Source: Phycisphaerae bacterium (GTDB lineage: Bacteria > Planctomycetota > Phycisphaerae > Phycisphaerales > SM1A02). From it: a DNA stretch of 34,856 nt. The DNA is taken from assembly GCA_018656645.1 (NCBI GenBank), contig JABHZL010000115.1, forward strand, positions 1-34,856. Reading direction: 5' to 3'. This document shows, piece by piece, positions 9,402-17,693 of the stretch. The notes under the pieces were generated by a model. That model made no database searches, was not told the origin of the DNA, and saw only the letters and a program-made list of their open reading frames with translations. Position 1 is the stretch's first letter, and each line of letters starts with the position of its first letter. The position numbers and the translations under genes were made by a program.

Positions 9402-10076
9402 CTAGGTTTTTCTGTTTTTATCAAGTTTTGCCATCACTTGTTGCATATCTGACCACATTTGCGTGCGTGTTTCGTTGGTGTAGTTCCTAAGCAAATATGC
9501 TGGGTGAAATGTTGGCATGACACAGATTCCTTCGTAAGAACACCATTTTCCTCGCAATTGGGTGATGCCTGCTGTGGTAGAGAGTAGAAATTGAGATGCA
9601 GGAGCTCCGAGAGCAACAATGACCTCAGGCTCGACAATCGCAATTTGTTTGGCGAGAAAAGGAGCACATTTCGCAATTTCTTCAGCCGTAGGAGTTCGAT
9701 TGTTCTGTGGCCTACTTTTTAAAATATTTGCAATGTAGACATCTTCGCGTTGCATTCCCATTGCAGTAATAATCTCGTTTAATTTTTTCCCAGCTTCACC
9801 AACAAATGGAATCCCTTGAAGATCTTCTTCTGCACCGGGCGCTTCACCAATAAACATGAGCTGTGCATTTGGATTGCCAATCCCGAAGACGGTTTGCGTA
9901 TATCCAGTTGCTTGTAAACAATGTTCACACGTATCGTCATGTATTGTAGAAAGTTGCTCTAAACGTGTTGACGGATCTGTTTCTGGTGTCGTTTCAAGTT
10001 TCTCTGCAACGGGCAAGAAGTCCACTCCCATAAGGATGCTTGTTTCTAAGTGAAGTTGTGCTTGGTGCAAATTCAT
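9402..10076 (-). CDS. Uracil-DNA glycosylase, family 4 type
   Basis: The 224-residue protein carries the family-4 signature [20 protein letters not shown] (residues 78-97), which forms the uracil pocket, and HPAYLLRN near the C-terminus. Family-4 enzymes remove uracil from DNA and usually hold a 4Fe-4S cluster with four Cys. Here C50, C53 and C137 are present, but the third ligand position (normally KC in the KCRPP..NR motif) is Ser121 ([10 protein letters not shown]). The cluster may therefore be absent, three-ligand or differently bound. About 45 N-terminal residues precede the first Cys. It starts 9 nt after the dtd stop, so it should be translated from the same mRNA. Confidence 0.9.
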   Translation of the reverse strand: MNLHQAQLHLETSILMGVDFLPVAEKLETTPETDPSTRLEQLSTIHDDTCEHCLQATGYTQTVFGIGNPNAQLMFIGEAPGAEEDLQGIPFVGEAGKKLNEIITAMGMQREDVYIANILKSRPQNNRTPTAEEIAKCAPFLAKQIAIVEPEVIVALGAPASQFLLSTTAGITQLRGKWCSYEGICVMPTFHPAYLLRNYTNETRTQMWSDMQQVMAKLDKNRKT

Positions 10077-10085
10077 GTGTCTATT

Positions 10086-10532
10086 TTAATCACGATTAAT
10101 CACAAGCGTGACAGGACCTTCATTTACAATTGTAACTTGCATCATGGCTCCAAAAACACCTTTTGACACAGGGATTTTGTGCTCTTCTACGAGTGTTTTC
10201 CCAACAAAATTAACGAGAGGTTCTGCTATTGAAGGCTTTGCTGCTGTGATAAAACTCGGACGGTTTCCAGCACTGCTATCGCCTGCAAGTGTGAATTGAC
10301 TGATTAACAGTATTTCACCTTGAACGTCGACAACCGATCGATTCATTTTTCCTGCATTATCTTGAAATATTCGAAGATTGGCAAGCTTTTTCGCCATCCA
10401 TGATGCTTGCTCTTCGCCATCGCCTTCTTCTATCCCAAGTAACACGCATAATCCACAGGAAATGTCAGCAAAATACGCAGGCGTTTGAACAGTTACACTT
10501 GCAGCAGACACTCTTTGGACAACAGAAATCAT
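10086..10532 (-). CDS. dtd: D-aminoacyl-tRNA deacylase
   Basis: The protein hydrolyses D-aminoacyl-tRNA (and Gly-tRNAAla) to keep D-residues out of proteins. The ATG at 10532 gives 148 residues beginning MISVVQRVSAASV, the usual DTD N-terminus; a frame from 10553 would only add seven residues. The catalytic SQFTLAGD segment (usual form SQFTLxxD) and the C-terminal NEGPVT motif (cis-Gly-Pro chirality motif region) are both present, and the length is normal. Its ATG overlaps the TAA of the upstream MEMO-family gene by one base (TAATG), suggesting translational coupling. The uracil-DNA glycosylase follows after 9 nt. Confidence 0.95.
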   Translation of the reverse strand: MISVVQRVSAASVTVQTPAYFADISCGLCVLLGIEEGDGEEQASWMAKKLANLRIFQDNAGKMNRSVVDVQGEILLISQFTLAGDSSAGNRPSFITAAKPSIAEPLVNFVGKTLVEEHKIPVSKGVFGAMMQVTIVNEGPVTLVINRD

Positions 10533-11743
10533 TAGATCAAAGCCATTGAACAACTTGAAACAAGAGCCGCGCCTTTGTCATCACACCATTGTCGATAGTC
10601 AATGAGCTCTATGGAGTTTGGTTTTGCAAGTTGCATTACTGCCGACATGTTTCCAATTGAACACCACTGGGTTGCGTTGTTATTCCATTTCATTGCATCA
10701 ACAAATTCGTCTGCATCTCCTTGAATAAATTTTGTCATCATTTCACGGTCATGTTTTTCAACATCGAATTTCCGCTGGTCATCCACGGGTCGTGGCTCTC
10801 CAAATTGCTGCCCAACATGACTGAGATCTGCAGAAGCAACAAAGTACGTTGTCCCTTCAACATCCTGTAGTATTTCCTGAAGTGCTGTTACAAATGTTTC
10901 CGTAGATGTTCGGCAGTCATTATCTTCAATCATTGGAATAAGAGGACTAGGAATAAGTGCTGCGATAATGGGAACATTTCCAAAACATTGTTGAATCCAA
11001 GGAATTTGCAATTCAATAGAGTGTTCAGCCGCATGGTCAAGCATATCTGCAATGAGACCATCACCAAATTTATCTATAAGTTTTCCAACAACCTGTTGAT
11101 CAACTGGGCACGTGCCAATTGGTGTCGAAAAACCAATTGTTGAAAGTACGACACCGTCTCCATTGCCAAAGTGGTTGGTCCCGAGGATTACTACTCGATC
11201 TGGATTATCAGCTTTTTGCCATGAATAATATGCAGATGCATAATTTGGCCAACCTCGTTCGTAATCGAGATGTGGTGCGACAATGCCTACAATAGAGTCT
11301 TCAAACTCTGGATCTTCCGTTTCTTGGAACCAAGAGTCGAGTTGTTCTTTGCATGCTTCAGGGTTCTTGCCAAGAGAAGCAGATGTTCGTATGCCAAACG
11401 TATTATCTTCTTTTAATTTGGCAAGTTTTTCACTTTCAAGTTGCGCCATAGTAGGTCCCCAGAGGAGGCCTACTTGGTCAAGTTTTTTAAGAAGTTCGAT
11501 GAATTGGTCGGGAGGGGCTTTTGCAGCAGATGCAATTTCTTCAGCGGTCGATTCACCGTTCATTTTTTGCACAATGACGAAAATATTCGCAGGAATAGCA
11601 ATTGTTTCTTTTGAGAGTTGGAATGGGTCTCTGAGCCCCACGATGACTTGCTCCTCCTTTTTCATGGGAATCGGTTGGATATTCCTCACTTGTGGGCATT
11701 GAAGGTGGTCTGGAAGGTCCGAGAATGGCGAATTTGAAGTCAT
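10532..11743 (-). CDS. AmmeMemoRadiSam system protein B (MEMO family)
   Basis: At 403 residues this is longer than a bare MEMO domain. The first 130 or so residues hold a helical segment (DPFQLSKETIAIPANIFVIV, ...TAEEIA...) like the domain preceding MEMO in planctomycete homologues. The MEMO part follows with GIVAPHLDY, VVILGTNHFG, a TPIGTCPVD strand and AEHSIELQIPW. The two His and a late Cys (WCSIGN) correspond by position to the metal-binding His/His/Cys of human MEMO1 (inference from memory). No AMMECR1 or radical-SAM partner lies nearby, so it is an orphan B protein here. It is the first gene of a minus-strand operon with dtd and udg; the 187 bp before it also serves the divergent lipoprotein gene. 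Confidence 0.88.
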   Translation of the reverse strand: MTSNSPFSDLPDHLQCPQVRNIQPIPMKKEEQVIVGLRDPFQLSKETIAIPANIFVIVQKMNGESTAEEIASAAKAPPDQFIELLKKLDQVGLLWGPTMAQLESEKLAKLKEDNTFGIRTSASLGKNPEACKEQLDSWFQETEDPEFEDSIVGIVAPHLDYERGWPNYASAYYSWQKADNPDRVVILGTNHFGNGDGVVLSTIGFSTPIGTCPVDQQVVGKLIDKFGDGLIADMLDHAAEHSIELQIPWIQQCFGNVPIIAALIPSPLIPMIEDNDCRTSTETFVTALQEILQDVEGTTYFVASADLSHVGQQFGEPRPVDDQRKFDVEKHDREMMTKFIQGDADEFVDAMKWNNNATQWCSIGNMSAVMQLAKPNSIELIDYRQWCDDKGAALVSSCSMALI

Positions 11744-11930
11744 GTGGAGTCTCTTTGAAGAAAATGAGGTTGTTGTGCCGTCAAAGGATACACGCTTTGT
11801 CTGCTGAGCAATAGTCAGTTGTTTTTAGCGTTATACGGTATCACTGCTTGCCTCTGAGCGGTGATTGTCTACAATACGGAATTGCCCTTTTTTTTGGATC
11901 CTTTTACTACTTATGTTCGGAAGGTTGGAT

Positions 11931-13718
11931 ATGAACAAACCACTACTCACCATGACACTCTCGATTTCGCTTTTTGGCTTTATTACTGGATGCGAAAAAC
12001 CCGCGGAAGATCCGGTTGCCCCAGTAGCAGACGCTAAGAACCTCGAGGCACCTGAAGTTGTTGCACCAACACCTGAAGTAGCTCCTAAAGCACCAACAAA
12101 GAAGGCACTGGAAGACTCTAAACCCTCTTCTAATGCAGAACGTGTTGACGGGAACGCTCTTCTAGCCGAACTGAAACCGCAACCACCAGCAGAAATTTCA
12201 AATGGTATAAAAGACAAAAAAGACCCGAGGGCTCCTCAAACTGATCCTGCAGATTTGTTACCACAAGCGATTGAAGCATCGCCAGCGATTCTTGATCTTG
12301 GAACATTTTCAACAAGTGAAAAGGGCATTGGTGTTGTTACGTTGACAAATACAGCGGAAGACGCGGTTACTCTCATCTCTGCTCGAGCTAGCTGTGGTTG
12401 TACAACTTCCGATTTCCAAAATAACACTGTATTGAATCCTGGCGATACGACGGATATTACGATCACAATGAATGGTAAGGGTAAAGCTAGAAAACTTTCA
12501 AAGACTGTGACTTTCACAATCGATGGCCGCCCACCTTTACGCCTTGAAGTTAAGGGTGAAACTGTTTCATTCGTAAACCTTGACGTTGACCCACTCGTGG
12601 TTGACGAGGATGGTTCATCCACTGTAACTCTCACATCAACAGATGGTGAACCATTCAAAGTTCTCTCCATCCTTCCACCGATTGTTGCGAATCTTAGCGA
12701 GGAGCCTGCGGCAACCCAAGAACTCGTGATTGATTGGGATACATTTTGGGATGAAGTACGAACTACAAAGGTAACAATTCGACTCGACCACCCGAAGTGC
12801 AAGGAAATTACAACGAACGTTCGTTTGTCTGCTGAACAACGCAAACGATTAAATGACATCATTAAAGACCGTCGTGCAGGGAATGACCTGCCAACGAAAG
12901 ACCCTACACGCCCACTTACCGGCGATCAATTATCTCGCTATATCAAGGTTGGTCGTGGTGATCAAGTTTTAAAATACATCAAGGATGGTAAAGGCAAATT
13001 TGACGCAGTCGACCGTGGCGGTGTTTCGCTTTTGAGTACTGCATCCCAAGAAGGAGACGCAGCAACTGTCACTGGTCTTCTTGAACTTGGCGCTGAAGTG
13101 GAACGCGTAGATCGTGTACAACGAACATCTTTGATGTACGGCGCTCGGTCAAAAAACCCTGAAGTGATTACCTTGTTGATCGATGCAGGTGCTGACATTC
13201 AAGCACGCGACAGCCTTGGGAATACACCATTATCTTGGGCTGCAGGATTTGGTACTGGGGACGTTGTTATGGCACTGGTTGATGCAGGCGCAGACGTGAA
13301 TACAGTGGACAATGTTTTGGGTTACACACCTCTCTTGTGGGCTTCTGGTTTTGGTGAAACTAAATCCATTAGCATCTTGATAGATTCTGGTGCAGATATG
13401 GAAGTGCACGACACTGCAGAGGGCAGAACGCCGCTTATGCATGCAGTTCGAACAGGTGAAAACGAAAGTGTTGCATTTCTTGTTACATCAGGTGCAAATG
13501 TAAATGCCTTGGATAATGCAAACCAAACTGCTTTACATGTTGCAGCTGCTGGTAATAATGTCAGCCTAGACAAGGTAAAATCGCTTGTTGAGGGTGGTGC
13601 TGATACGAGTGCAAAGGACAAAGATGGTCTCACTCCACTTGATCATGCCAAAGGTCGTACTGATGGGGATGCTAAGGCAGTTGTAGATTACCTTGCCGAA
13701 CATTCAAAGTCAGAATAA
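11931..13718 (+). CDS. Lipoprotein with DUF1573 domain and ankyrin repeats
   Basis: I chose the ATG at 11931 because it starts a signal peptide with lipobox (FITGC) and is preceded by GGAAGG; a TTG 66 bp earlier is a poor alternative. The mature protein has a Pro/Ala/Glu-rich linker (about residues 25-110). A DUF1573-like Ig fold follows (ILDLGTFSTSEKGIGVVTL ... SCGCTTSDF, Cys near 155) and a second beta domain. About seven to eight ankyrin repeats run from about 343 to 595 (for example PLSWAAGF...VDAGADVNTVD). It should be anchored in the periplasm or on the outer membrane, where ankyrin repeats would bind protein partners. DUF1573 fused to ankyrin repeats in one lipoprotein is unusual. It is monocistronic and ends with a strong terminator. 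Confidence 0.9.
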   Translation: MNKPLLTMTLSISLFGFITGCEKPAEDPVAPVADAKNLEAPEVVAPTPEVAPKAPTKKALEDSKPSSNAERVDGNALLAELKPQPPAEISNGIKDKKDPRAPQTDPADLLPQAIEASPAILDLGTFSTSEKGIGVVTLTNTAEDAVTLISARASCGCTTSDFQNNTVLNPGDTTDITITMNGKGKARKLSKTVTFTIDGRPPLRLEVKGETVSFVNLDVDPLVVDEDGSSTVTLTSTDGEPFKVLSILPPIVANLSEEPAATQELVIDWDTFWDEVRTTKVTIRLDHPKCKEITTNVRLSAEQRKRLNDIIKDRRAGNDLPTKDPTRPLTGDQLSRYIKVGRGDQVLKYIKDGKGKFDAVDRGGVSLLSTASQEGDAATVTGLLELGAEVERVDRVQRTSLMYGARSKNPEVITLLIDAGADIQARDSLGNTPLSWAAGFGTGDVVMALVDAGADVNTVDNVLGYTPLLWASGFGETKSISILIDSGADMEVHDTAEGRTPLMHAVRTGENESVAFLVTSGANVNALDNANQTALHVAAAGNNVSLDKVKSLVEGGADTSAKDKDGLTPLDHAKGRTDGDAKAVVDYLAEHSKSE

Positions 13719-13742
13719 CCACAGAAACTAAGGTCTAATTAC

Positions 13743-13775
13743 AGCGAACCGTCAATTTTGACGGTTCGCTTTTTT
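13743..13775 (+). terminator. Rho-independent terminator of the DUF1573-ankyrin gene
   Basis: The perfect 12-bp stem AGCGAACCGTCA / TGACGGTTCGCT with loop ATTT is followed by a T-run. It begins 24 bp after the stop codon. Confidence 0.92.
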
Positions 13776-13783
13776 ACGGCGTG

Positions 13784-13887
13784 TGCAGTACCAAACATAT
13801 CGACTCAGCAAAGTTTCGGCGTGGATGAATGGCGCCTTGGAGTTAGTACGTCAGTAGTGGAAACGACATACGAGGTAGTTCTATTTT
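13784..13887 (+). repeat. Dispersed intergenic element, copy A
   Basis: This copy matches 19032-19097 in order: 18 of 19 bases of TGCRGTACCAAACATATCG, then a CCTTGGAGTTA-like block, then AAAC.AC.TACGAGGTAGTT. It differs by an extra stretch of about 32 bp after the first block (about 13803-13835). Like copy B, it lies directly downstream of a terminator hairpin and upstream of a gene start. Confidence 0.7.
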
Positions 13888-13909
13888 CAACTCCATTGTC
13901 CGTTATAAT
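13881..13909 (+). promoter_or_regulatory. Probable promoter of the M32 carboxypeptidase gene
   Basis: A consensus TATAAT box at 13904-13909 lies 24 bp upstream of the start codon, which would give a leader of about 18 nt containing the AAAGGAAA ribosome site. The -35 region (CTATTT at 13881-13886) is weak and sits at the right end of dispersed repeat copy A. Confidence 0.45.
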
Positions 13910-13933
13910 ATGTGGTTACAAAAGGAAACTCAC

Positions 13934-15466
13934 ATGACTACTCTCACAACATCAAAAGAATACGAACAACTGATTAAACAAACCAAAGATGCAACTTTAC
14001 TTGGAACTTCGATTTCATTACTCCATTGGGATCAAGAAGTCATGATGCCAAAGAAAGGTATTGATTTTAGAGCAGATCAAATTGCACTCACTTCAAGAAT
14101 GTACCACGAGATGTGTATCGATCCGAAAATAAATGACTGGTTATGTGCGTGTGAGGAGGATAGTGAACTTGTTGGTGATCCAACAAGTGATGCAGCAGCA
14201 AACGTTCGCGAGATTCGACACGCATATGAACGTACAACGAAACTCCCAACATCCCTCGTTGAAGAAGAGGCAAAGCTTTCAAGTCGCGGTCAAAATGCAT
14301 GGGCAGAAGCTCGAAAGAACAATGATTTTTCAGAGTTTCAACCATGGTTAGAAAAAATTGTTGCCTTGCTTCAACAAAAAGCAGAGTGTTACGGTTGGGC
14401 TGATGGAGGGGAACCTTGGGACGCACTTGCAGAAGATTACGAACCGGGTTGCACGGCCGCAGCAGTGAGTGAAGTGTTTACCCCTCTCCGCGAGAAGTTG
14501 CAAACACTTCTCGATGCAATCATGGGAAGTAGTACAACACCATCCAATGCATTTAATGAAGTAGCGTTACCAATCGCAGAACAACAAGCGTTTGTAAGGG
14601 CGATAGCAGAGCAAATAGGTTTTGATTTTGATGCTGGGCGTCTTGACGAGTCAACACATCCATTTTGTAGCGGCACCCACTGTAAAGATGTCAGGCTCAC
14701 AACTCGCTTTCATGAAAATAATGTGAATGATGCGATCGGTTCAACAATGCATGAAGTTGGGCACGGTATTTATGAACAAGGGTTGCTCTACAAACATGTA
14801 GGTACACCAATGGGGACGGCGGTTTCACTTGGCATTCACGAATCACAGAGTCGAATGTGGGAAAACCAAGTCGGGCGAAGCGAAGCGTTCTGGAAATGGT
14901 GCCACCCCAAGATGACCGAATTTTTCGGTGACAGAGTTGCATCACTTTCCTTTGATGATGTATATGGAGGAGCAAACATTGTTCGTCCAGATTTTATTCG
15001 CGTCGAGGCAGATGAAGCAACGTACAACATGCACATCATGATTCGTTTTGAGTTAGAACGCATGATGATGAAGGGCGATCTTGCTGTTGCAGATTTGCCT
15101 GATGCTTGGAACCAACGATACCGCGATTATTTAGGCATAGATGTACCAAGTGATACAAAAGGTTGCTTGCAAGATATTCATTGGTCAATGACTTCAATGG
15201 GTTATTTCCCAACGTACACACTAGGTAATTTGTATTGCGCTCAGTTTTTTGAAACAGCACTAGAAGCGCATCCTGATCTTTACGAACAATTTGCTCGTGG
15301 TGAGTTTGGCACGTTGAAAAGTTGGCTCAATGAAAATATCCACAAACATGGACGGCTATATCGCGCAGCAGACTTGTGTGAAGTTGTAACTGGGAAGACC
15401 CTCTCATCCGATCCACTGATGCGACATCTTGAAAGTAAATTGAAACCTCTTTACGGGCTTGCTTGA
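13934..15466 (+). CDS. Carboxypeptidase, peptidase family M32
   Basis: The protein is a zinc metallocarboxypeptidase of the Taq type, usually cytoplasmic, that trims C-terminal residues from peptides. The ATG at 13934 follows AAAGGAAA and gives 510 residues, normal for the family; the frame could start 24 bp earlier but without a ribosome site. The N-terminus has the LLHWDQEVMMP motif typical of M32. The zinc motif is HEVGH at about residue 273 (STMHEVGHGIYEQ), and the downstream GIHESQSRMWEN helix supplies the third ligand. The C-terminus (YRAADLCEVVTGK...LKPLYGL) is complete. It converges on anmK; the two coding regions overlap by 16 bp at their 3' ends. Confidence 0.96.
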   Translation: MTTLTTSKEYEQLIKQTKDATLLGTSISLLHWDQEVMMPKKGIDFRADQIALTSRMYHEMCIDPKINDWLCACEEDSELVGDPTSDAAANVREIRHAYERTTKLPTSLVEEEAKLSSRGQNAWAEARKNNDFSEFQPWLEKIVALLQQKAECYGWADGGEPWDALAEDYEPGCTAAAVSEVFTPLREKLQTLLDAIMGSSTTPSNAFNEVALPIAEQQAFVRAIAEQIGFDFDAGRLDESTHPFCSGTHCKDVRLTTRFHENNVNDAIGSTMHEVGHGIYEQGLLYKHVGTPMGTAVSLGIHESQSRMWENQVGRSEAFWKWCHPKMTEFFGDRVASLSFDDVYGGANIVRPDFIRVEADEATYNMHIMIRFELERMMMKGDLAVADLPDAWNQRYRDYLGIDVPSDTKGCLQDIHWSMTSMGYFPTYTLGNLYCAQFFETALEAHPDLYEQFARGEFGTLKSWLNENIHKHGRLYRAADLCEVVTGKTLSSDPLMRHLESKLKPLYGLA

Positions 15467-16506
15467 GTCCAGCCAACAAGATTACTTGTTTTTTGACGCC
15501 CAGTAATTTGGGGTAGCGTGATTGATACCCCATCGGTCGCAAGCGTGCCGAGAATTGCCATCGCCATTGCTTCTCTTGCTTGGGTAGGTACTCCAAAAGT
15601 ATCCGTTTTTTGTGCGTTTATACCTATTGCTTTTACGAGTGCCTCATTGTGCACGCCTCCGCCTGCAATAAGTATTCGTGTAGTACTTGCCGTCATAGAT
15701 TGAATGAAAGAACCGATAGCCTTTGTAGTTGTTGCAAGCAGATCGTTGGTTTGTGTCTGGCTGCTTTGTTCAAGAATCCACGCGCCCAAATCATCGTTTG
15801 ATCCAAGTGATCGTTGTTGATTGTATTGTTCTTGGAGTTTACTTTTGAGTTTGTTGCATAATGCATCATGCACTTCCCCCTGCATTGCATGTTCTCCACT
15901 TTGATCGAATGGAAGGCCTAAGCGTTCTCTTGCAATTGCATCCAAAAGTAAATTGCAACAACAGAGATCGAAACCCAATATATCATCGGGTGTACAATTT
16001 TTTGGCAGGATGGTGATGTTGCAAAAACCACCAAGATTTACAACAGCAGTGTCGCATGTTTGATCTCTAAACATGACCCAATCTGCTAGTGGCGTAATTG
16101 GAGCGCCTTGTCCACCGAGTTGTAAATCAGCAGCTCGTGGGTCAGTAAGAATAGTGCAACTAAATTGATTTTCAATGGGTGAGGTATCGATGAGTTGCAC
16201 ACTTTTTGGAGGATCATGGAAAATTGTTTGACCGTGTAATGCGATGAGATCGATGTTATCGATTCCTAATTGCGTTATTGCGTGTAGGGTTTTTCTCCCA
16301 ACTTGTAATGATGCTTCCTTGAGATCAGTGTCGCAACCAGTACCTGTTGCTAGGTGACGTAATTGTTGTTGCAAGTCATCAATTGGCTCAGTTGCCATCT
16401 CTAGAAAAGAAGCTTTTATTTCTAATCCATACCCTTGGACAGAAATGGAAACTGCGTCGATGCCATCCATGCTTGTACCTGTCATTGTTCCAATTACGTG
16501 CCGCAT
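15451..16506 (-). CDS. anmK: Anhydro-N-acetylmuramic acid kinase
   Basis: The 351-residue protein phosphorylates and opens 1,6-anhydro-MurNAc, feeding recycled cell-wall sugar into MurNAc-6-phosphate. The N-terminal [14 protein letters not shown] is the diagnostic ATP-binding loop. [28 protein letters not shown] and NLGGFCNIT follow, and [12 protein letters not shown] lies near the C-terminus. One conserved block, usually GFDTGPGN, reads GFDLCCCN here. It is a single gene, convergent with the M32 carboxypeptidase and divergent from the UDP-sugar decarboxylase. The ATG at 16506 lies only 6 bp from a 12-bp palindrome. Confidence 0.94.
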   Translation of the reverse strand: MRHVIGTMTGTSMDGIDAVSISVQGYGLEIKASFLEMATEPIDDLQQQLRHLATGTGCDTDLKEASLQVGRKTLHAITQLGIDNIDLIALHGQTIFHDPPKSVQLIDTSPIENQFSCTILTDPRAADLQLGGQGAPITPLADWVMFRDQTCDTAVVNLGGFCNITILPKNCTPDDILGFDLCCCNLLLDAIARERLGLPFDQSGEHAMQGEVHDALCNKLKSKLQEQYNQQRSLGSNDDLGAWILEQSSQTQTNDLLATTTKAIGSFIQSMTASTTRILIAGGGVHNEALVKAIGINAQKTDTFGVPTQAREAMAMAILGTLATDGVSITLPQITGRQKTSNLVGWTQASP

Positions 16507-16512
16507 TTGTCA

Positions 16513-16524
16513 CACTGTACAGTG
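16513..16524. promoter_or_regulatory. 12-bp palindrome between divergent anmK and UDP-sugar gene
   Basis: CACTGTACAGTG is a perfect palindrome in a 20-41 bp gap between two divergent starts, which makes it a candidate operator. No promoter boxes were recognised around it. Confidence 0.3.
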
Positions 16525-16547
16525 AAATGTCGCGTATCCTGCACAGT

Positions 16548-17552
16548 ATGACGCAGCGAATTTTAGTCACAGGCGGTGCTGGTTTCCTTGGGTCTCACCT
16601 CTGCCAACGCTTGGTTGATCGAGGTGACCATGTGATCTGTCTAGACAATTTTTTTACAAGTAGGAAAGAAACAATTGAGCACTTGCTTGATTGCCCTAAT
16701 TTTGAACTGGTTGTGCATGACATTACCAAACCAATTGAGATGAATGTAGAGATGATTTTTAATCTTGCATGTCCAGCTGCGCCGGGTCATTATCAACATG
16801 ACCCTATCAAAACTATGAAAACAGGGGTGCTTGGGGCGATTCACACGCTTGGAATGGCACGAGCGAATCGGGCGAGGATTTTTCACGCATCAACGAGTGA
16901 AGTGTACGGCGATCCATCGGTACATCCACAACCTGAAACATACAGAGGTAACGTTAATCCAATCGGTCCAAGGGCGTGCTATGACGAGGGAAAACGTGCC
17001 GCTGAAACGCTCATGTTTGATTATCACCGCGTCCACGGCATTGATATTCGCGTGGGACGAATTTTTAATACATATGGTCCTCACATGCATCCATTTGATG
17101 GCCGTGTTATTAGCAATTTTATTGTGCAAGCATTGCAAGGCAAGGACATTACTGTGTTTGGTGATGGAAGCCAAACTCGATCGTTTTGCTTCGTTGATGA
17201 TTTAATTGATGCCTTTGTGCTAATGATGGATGCGGATGAGGCAACGGGTCCGATCAATTTAGGCAATCCAAACGAGTTCACGATCTCGGAATTGGCAAGC
17301 AAAACAATCGAACTTGTTGGGAGCGAATCAAAAATTATTCTGAAACCTCTTCCAGAAGATGATCCAATACAACGACAGCCAGATATCACGCTCGCCAAAA
17401 CTACCCTCGGTTGGGAACCGTCGATCCAATTGCACGAGGGTCTTGCTAGAACAATAGAGTGGTTTAGAGGGATTGACGTCGATGAATGGGAGCCTCCAAC
17501 TCCTAACTGGGCGGGTGGTTTGACCGCTTCAGCAGCTCAGAATCGGGCTTGA
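16548..17552 (+). CDS. UDP-glucuronate decarboxylase-type NAD-dependent epimerase/dehydratase
   Basis: This extended short-chain dehydrogenase begins [14 protein letters not shown] (Rossmann fold, NAD binding) and has TSEVYGDP and the catalytic pair in [10 protein letters not shown] (Tyr145, Lys149). The [15 protein letters not shown] context and [15 protein letters not shown] are typical of UDP-xylose synthases, which convert UDP-glucuronate to UDP-xylose. I place the start at 16548 ([10 protein letters not shown], 334 residues). An in-frame ATG at 16527 would add seven residues, and neither start has a clear ribosome site. The last 20 or so residues are a nonconserved tail. It is divergent from anmK and 141 bp upstream of recA. 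Confidence 0.92.
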   Translation: MTQRILVTGGAGFLGSHLCQRLVDRGDHVICLDNFFTSRKETIEHLLDCPNFELVVHDITKPIEMNVEMIFNLACPAAPGHYQHDPIKTMKTGVLGAIHTLGMARANRARIFHASTSEVYGDPSVHPQPETYRGNVNPIGPRACYDEGKRAAETLMFDYHRVHGIDIRVGRIFNTYGPHMHPFDGRVISNFIVQALQGKDITVFGDGSQTRSFCFVDDLIDAFVLMMDADEATGPINLGNPNEFTISELASKTIELVGSESKIILKPLPEDDPIQRQPDITLAKTTLGWEPSIQLHEGLARTIEWFRGIDVDEWEPPTPNWAGGLTASAAQNRA

Positions 17553-17553
17553 C

Positions 17554-17569
17554 TGACACCATAGTGTCA
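17554..17569. promoter_or_regulatory. 16-bp dyad upstream of recA, candidate operator
   Basis: TGACAC-CATA-GTGTCA is a perfect 6-4-6 inverted repeat directly after the previous stop codon and 125 bp upstream of the recA start at 17694. A near match, TGACAT-AATG-GTGTCA, lies at 28846-28861. Neither the GAAC-N4-GTTC nor the CTGT-N8-ACAG LexA box was seen before recA, so this dyad is a possible alternative damage-response operator (inference). Confidence 0.4.
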
Positions 17570-17693
17570 CCCTCAGGCGATAAAAACGCAGAAACATACC
17601 GAATATCTACCGAACACCGCTTGACTTTGCCGATGATTATGCAATCCTACCGTAAACCTAACAAACACCGCATCGTGAAGGAGCATACAAGAT

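Noticed and set aside
12236-12862. Minus-strand frame of 208 codons inside the DUF1573-ankyrin gene
   Set aside because: It is antisense to a clearly recognised domain and has the Ser/Val-rich look of a shadow frame.
17570-17693. Standard LexA box or strong promoter before recA
   Set aside because: Neither GAAC-N4-GTTC nor CTGT-N8-ACAG is present. A TTGACT at about 17621 has no good -10 box at the proper spacing.
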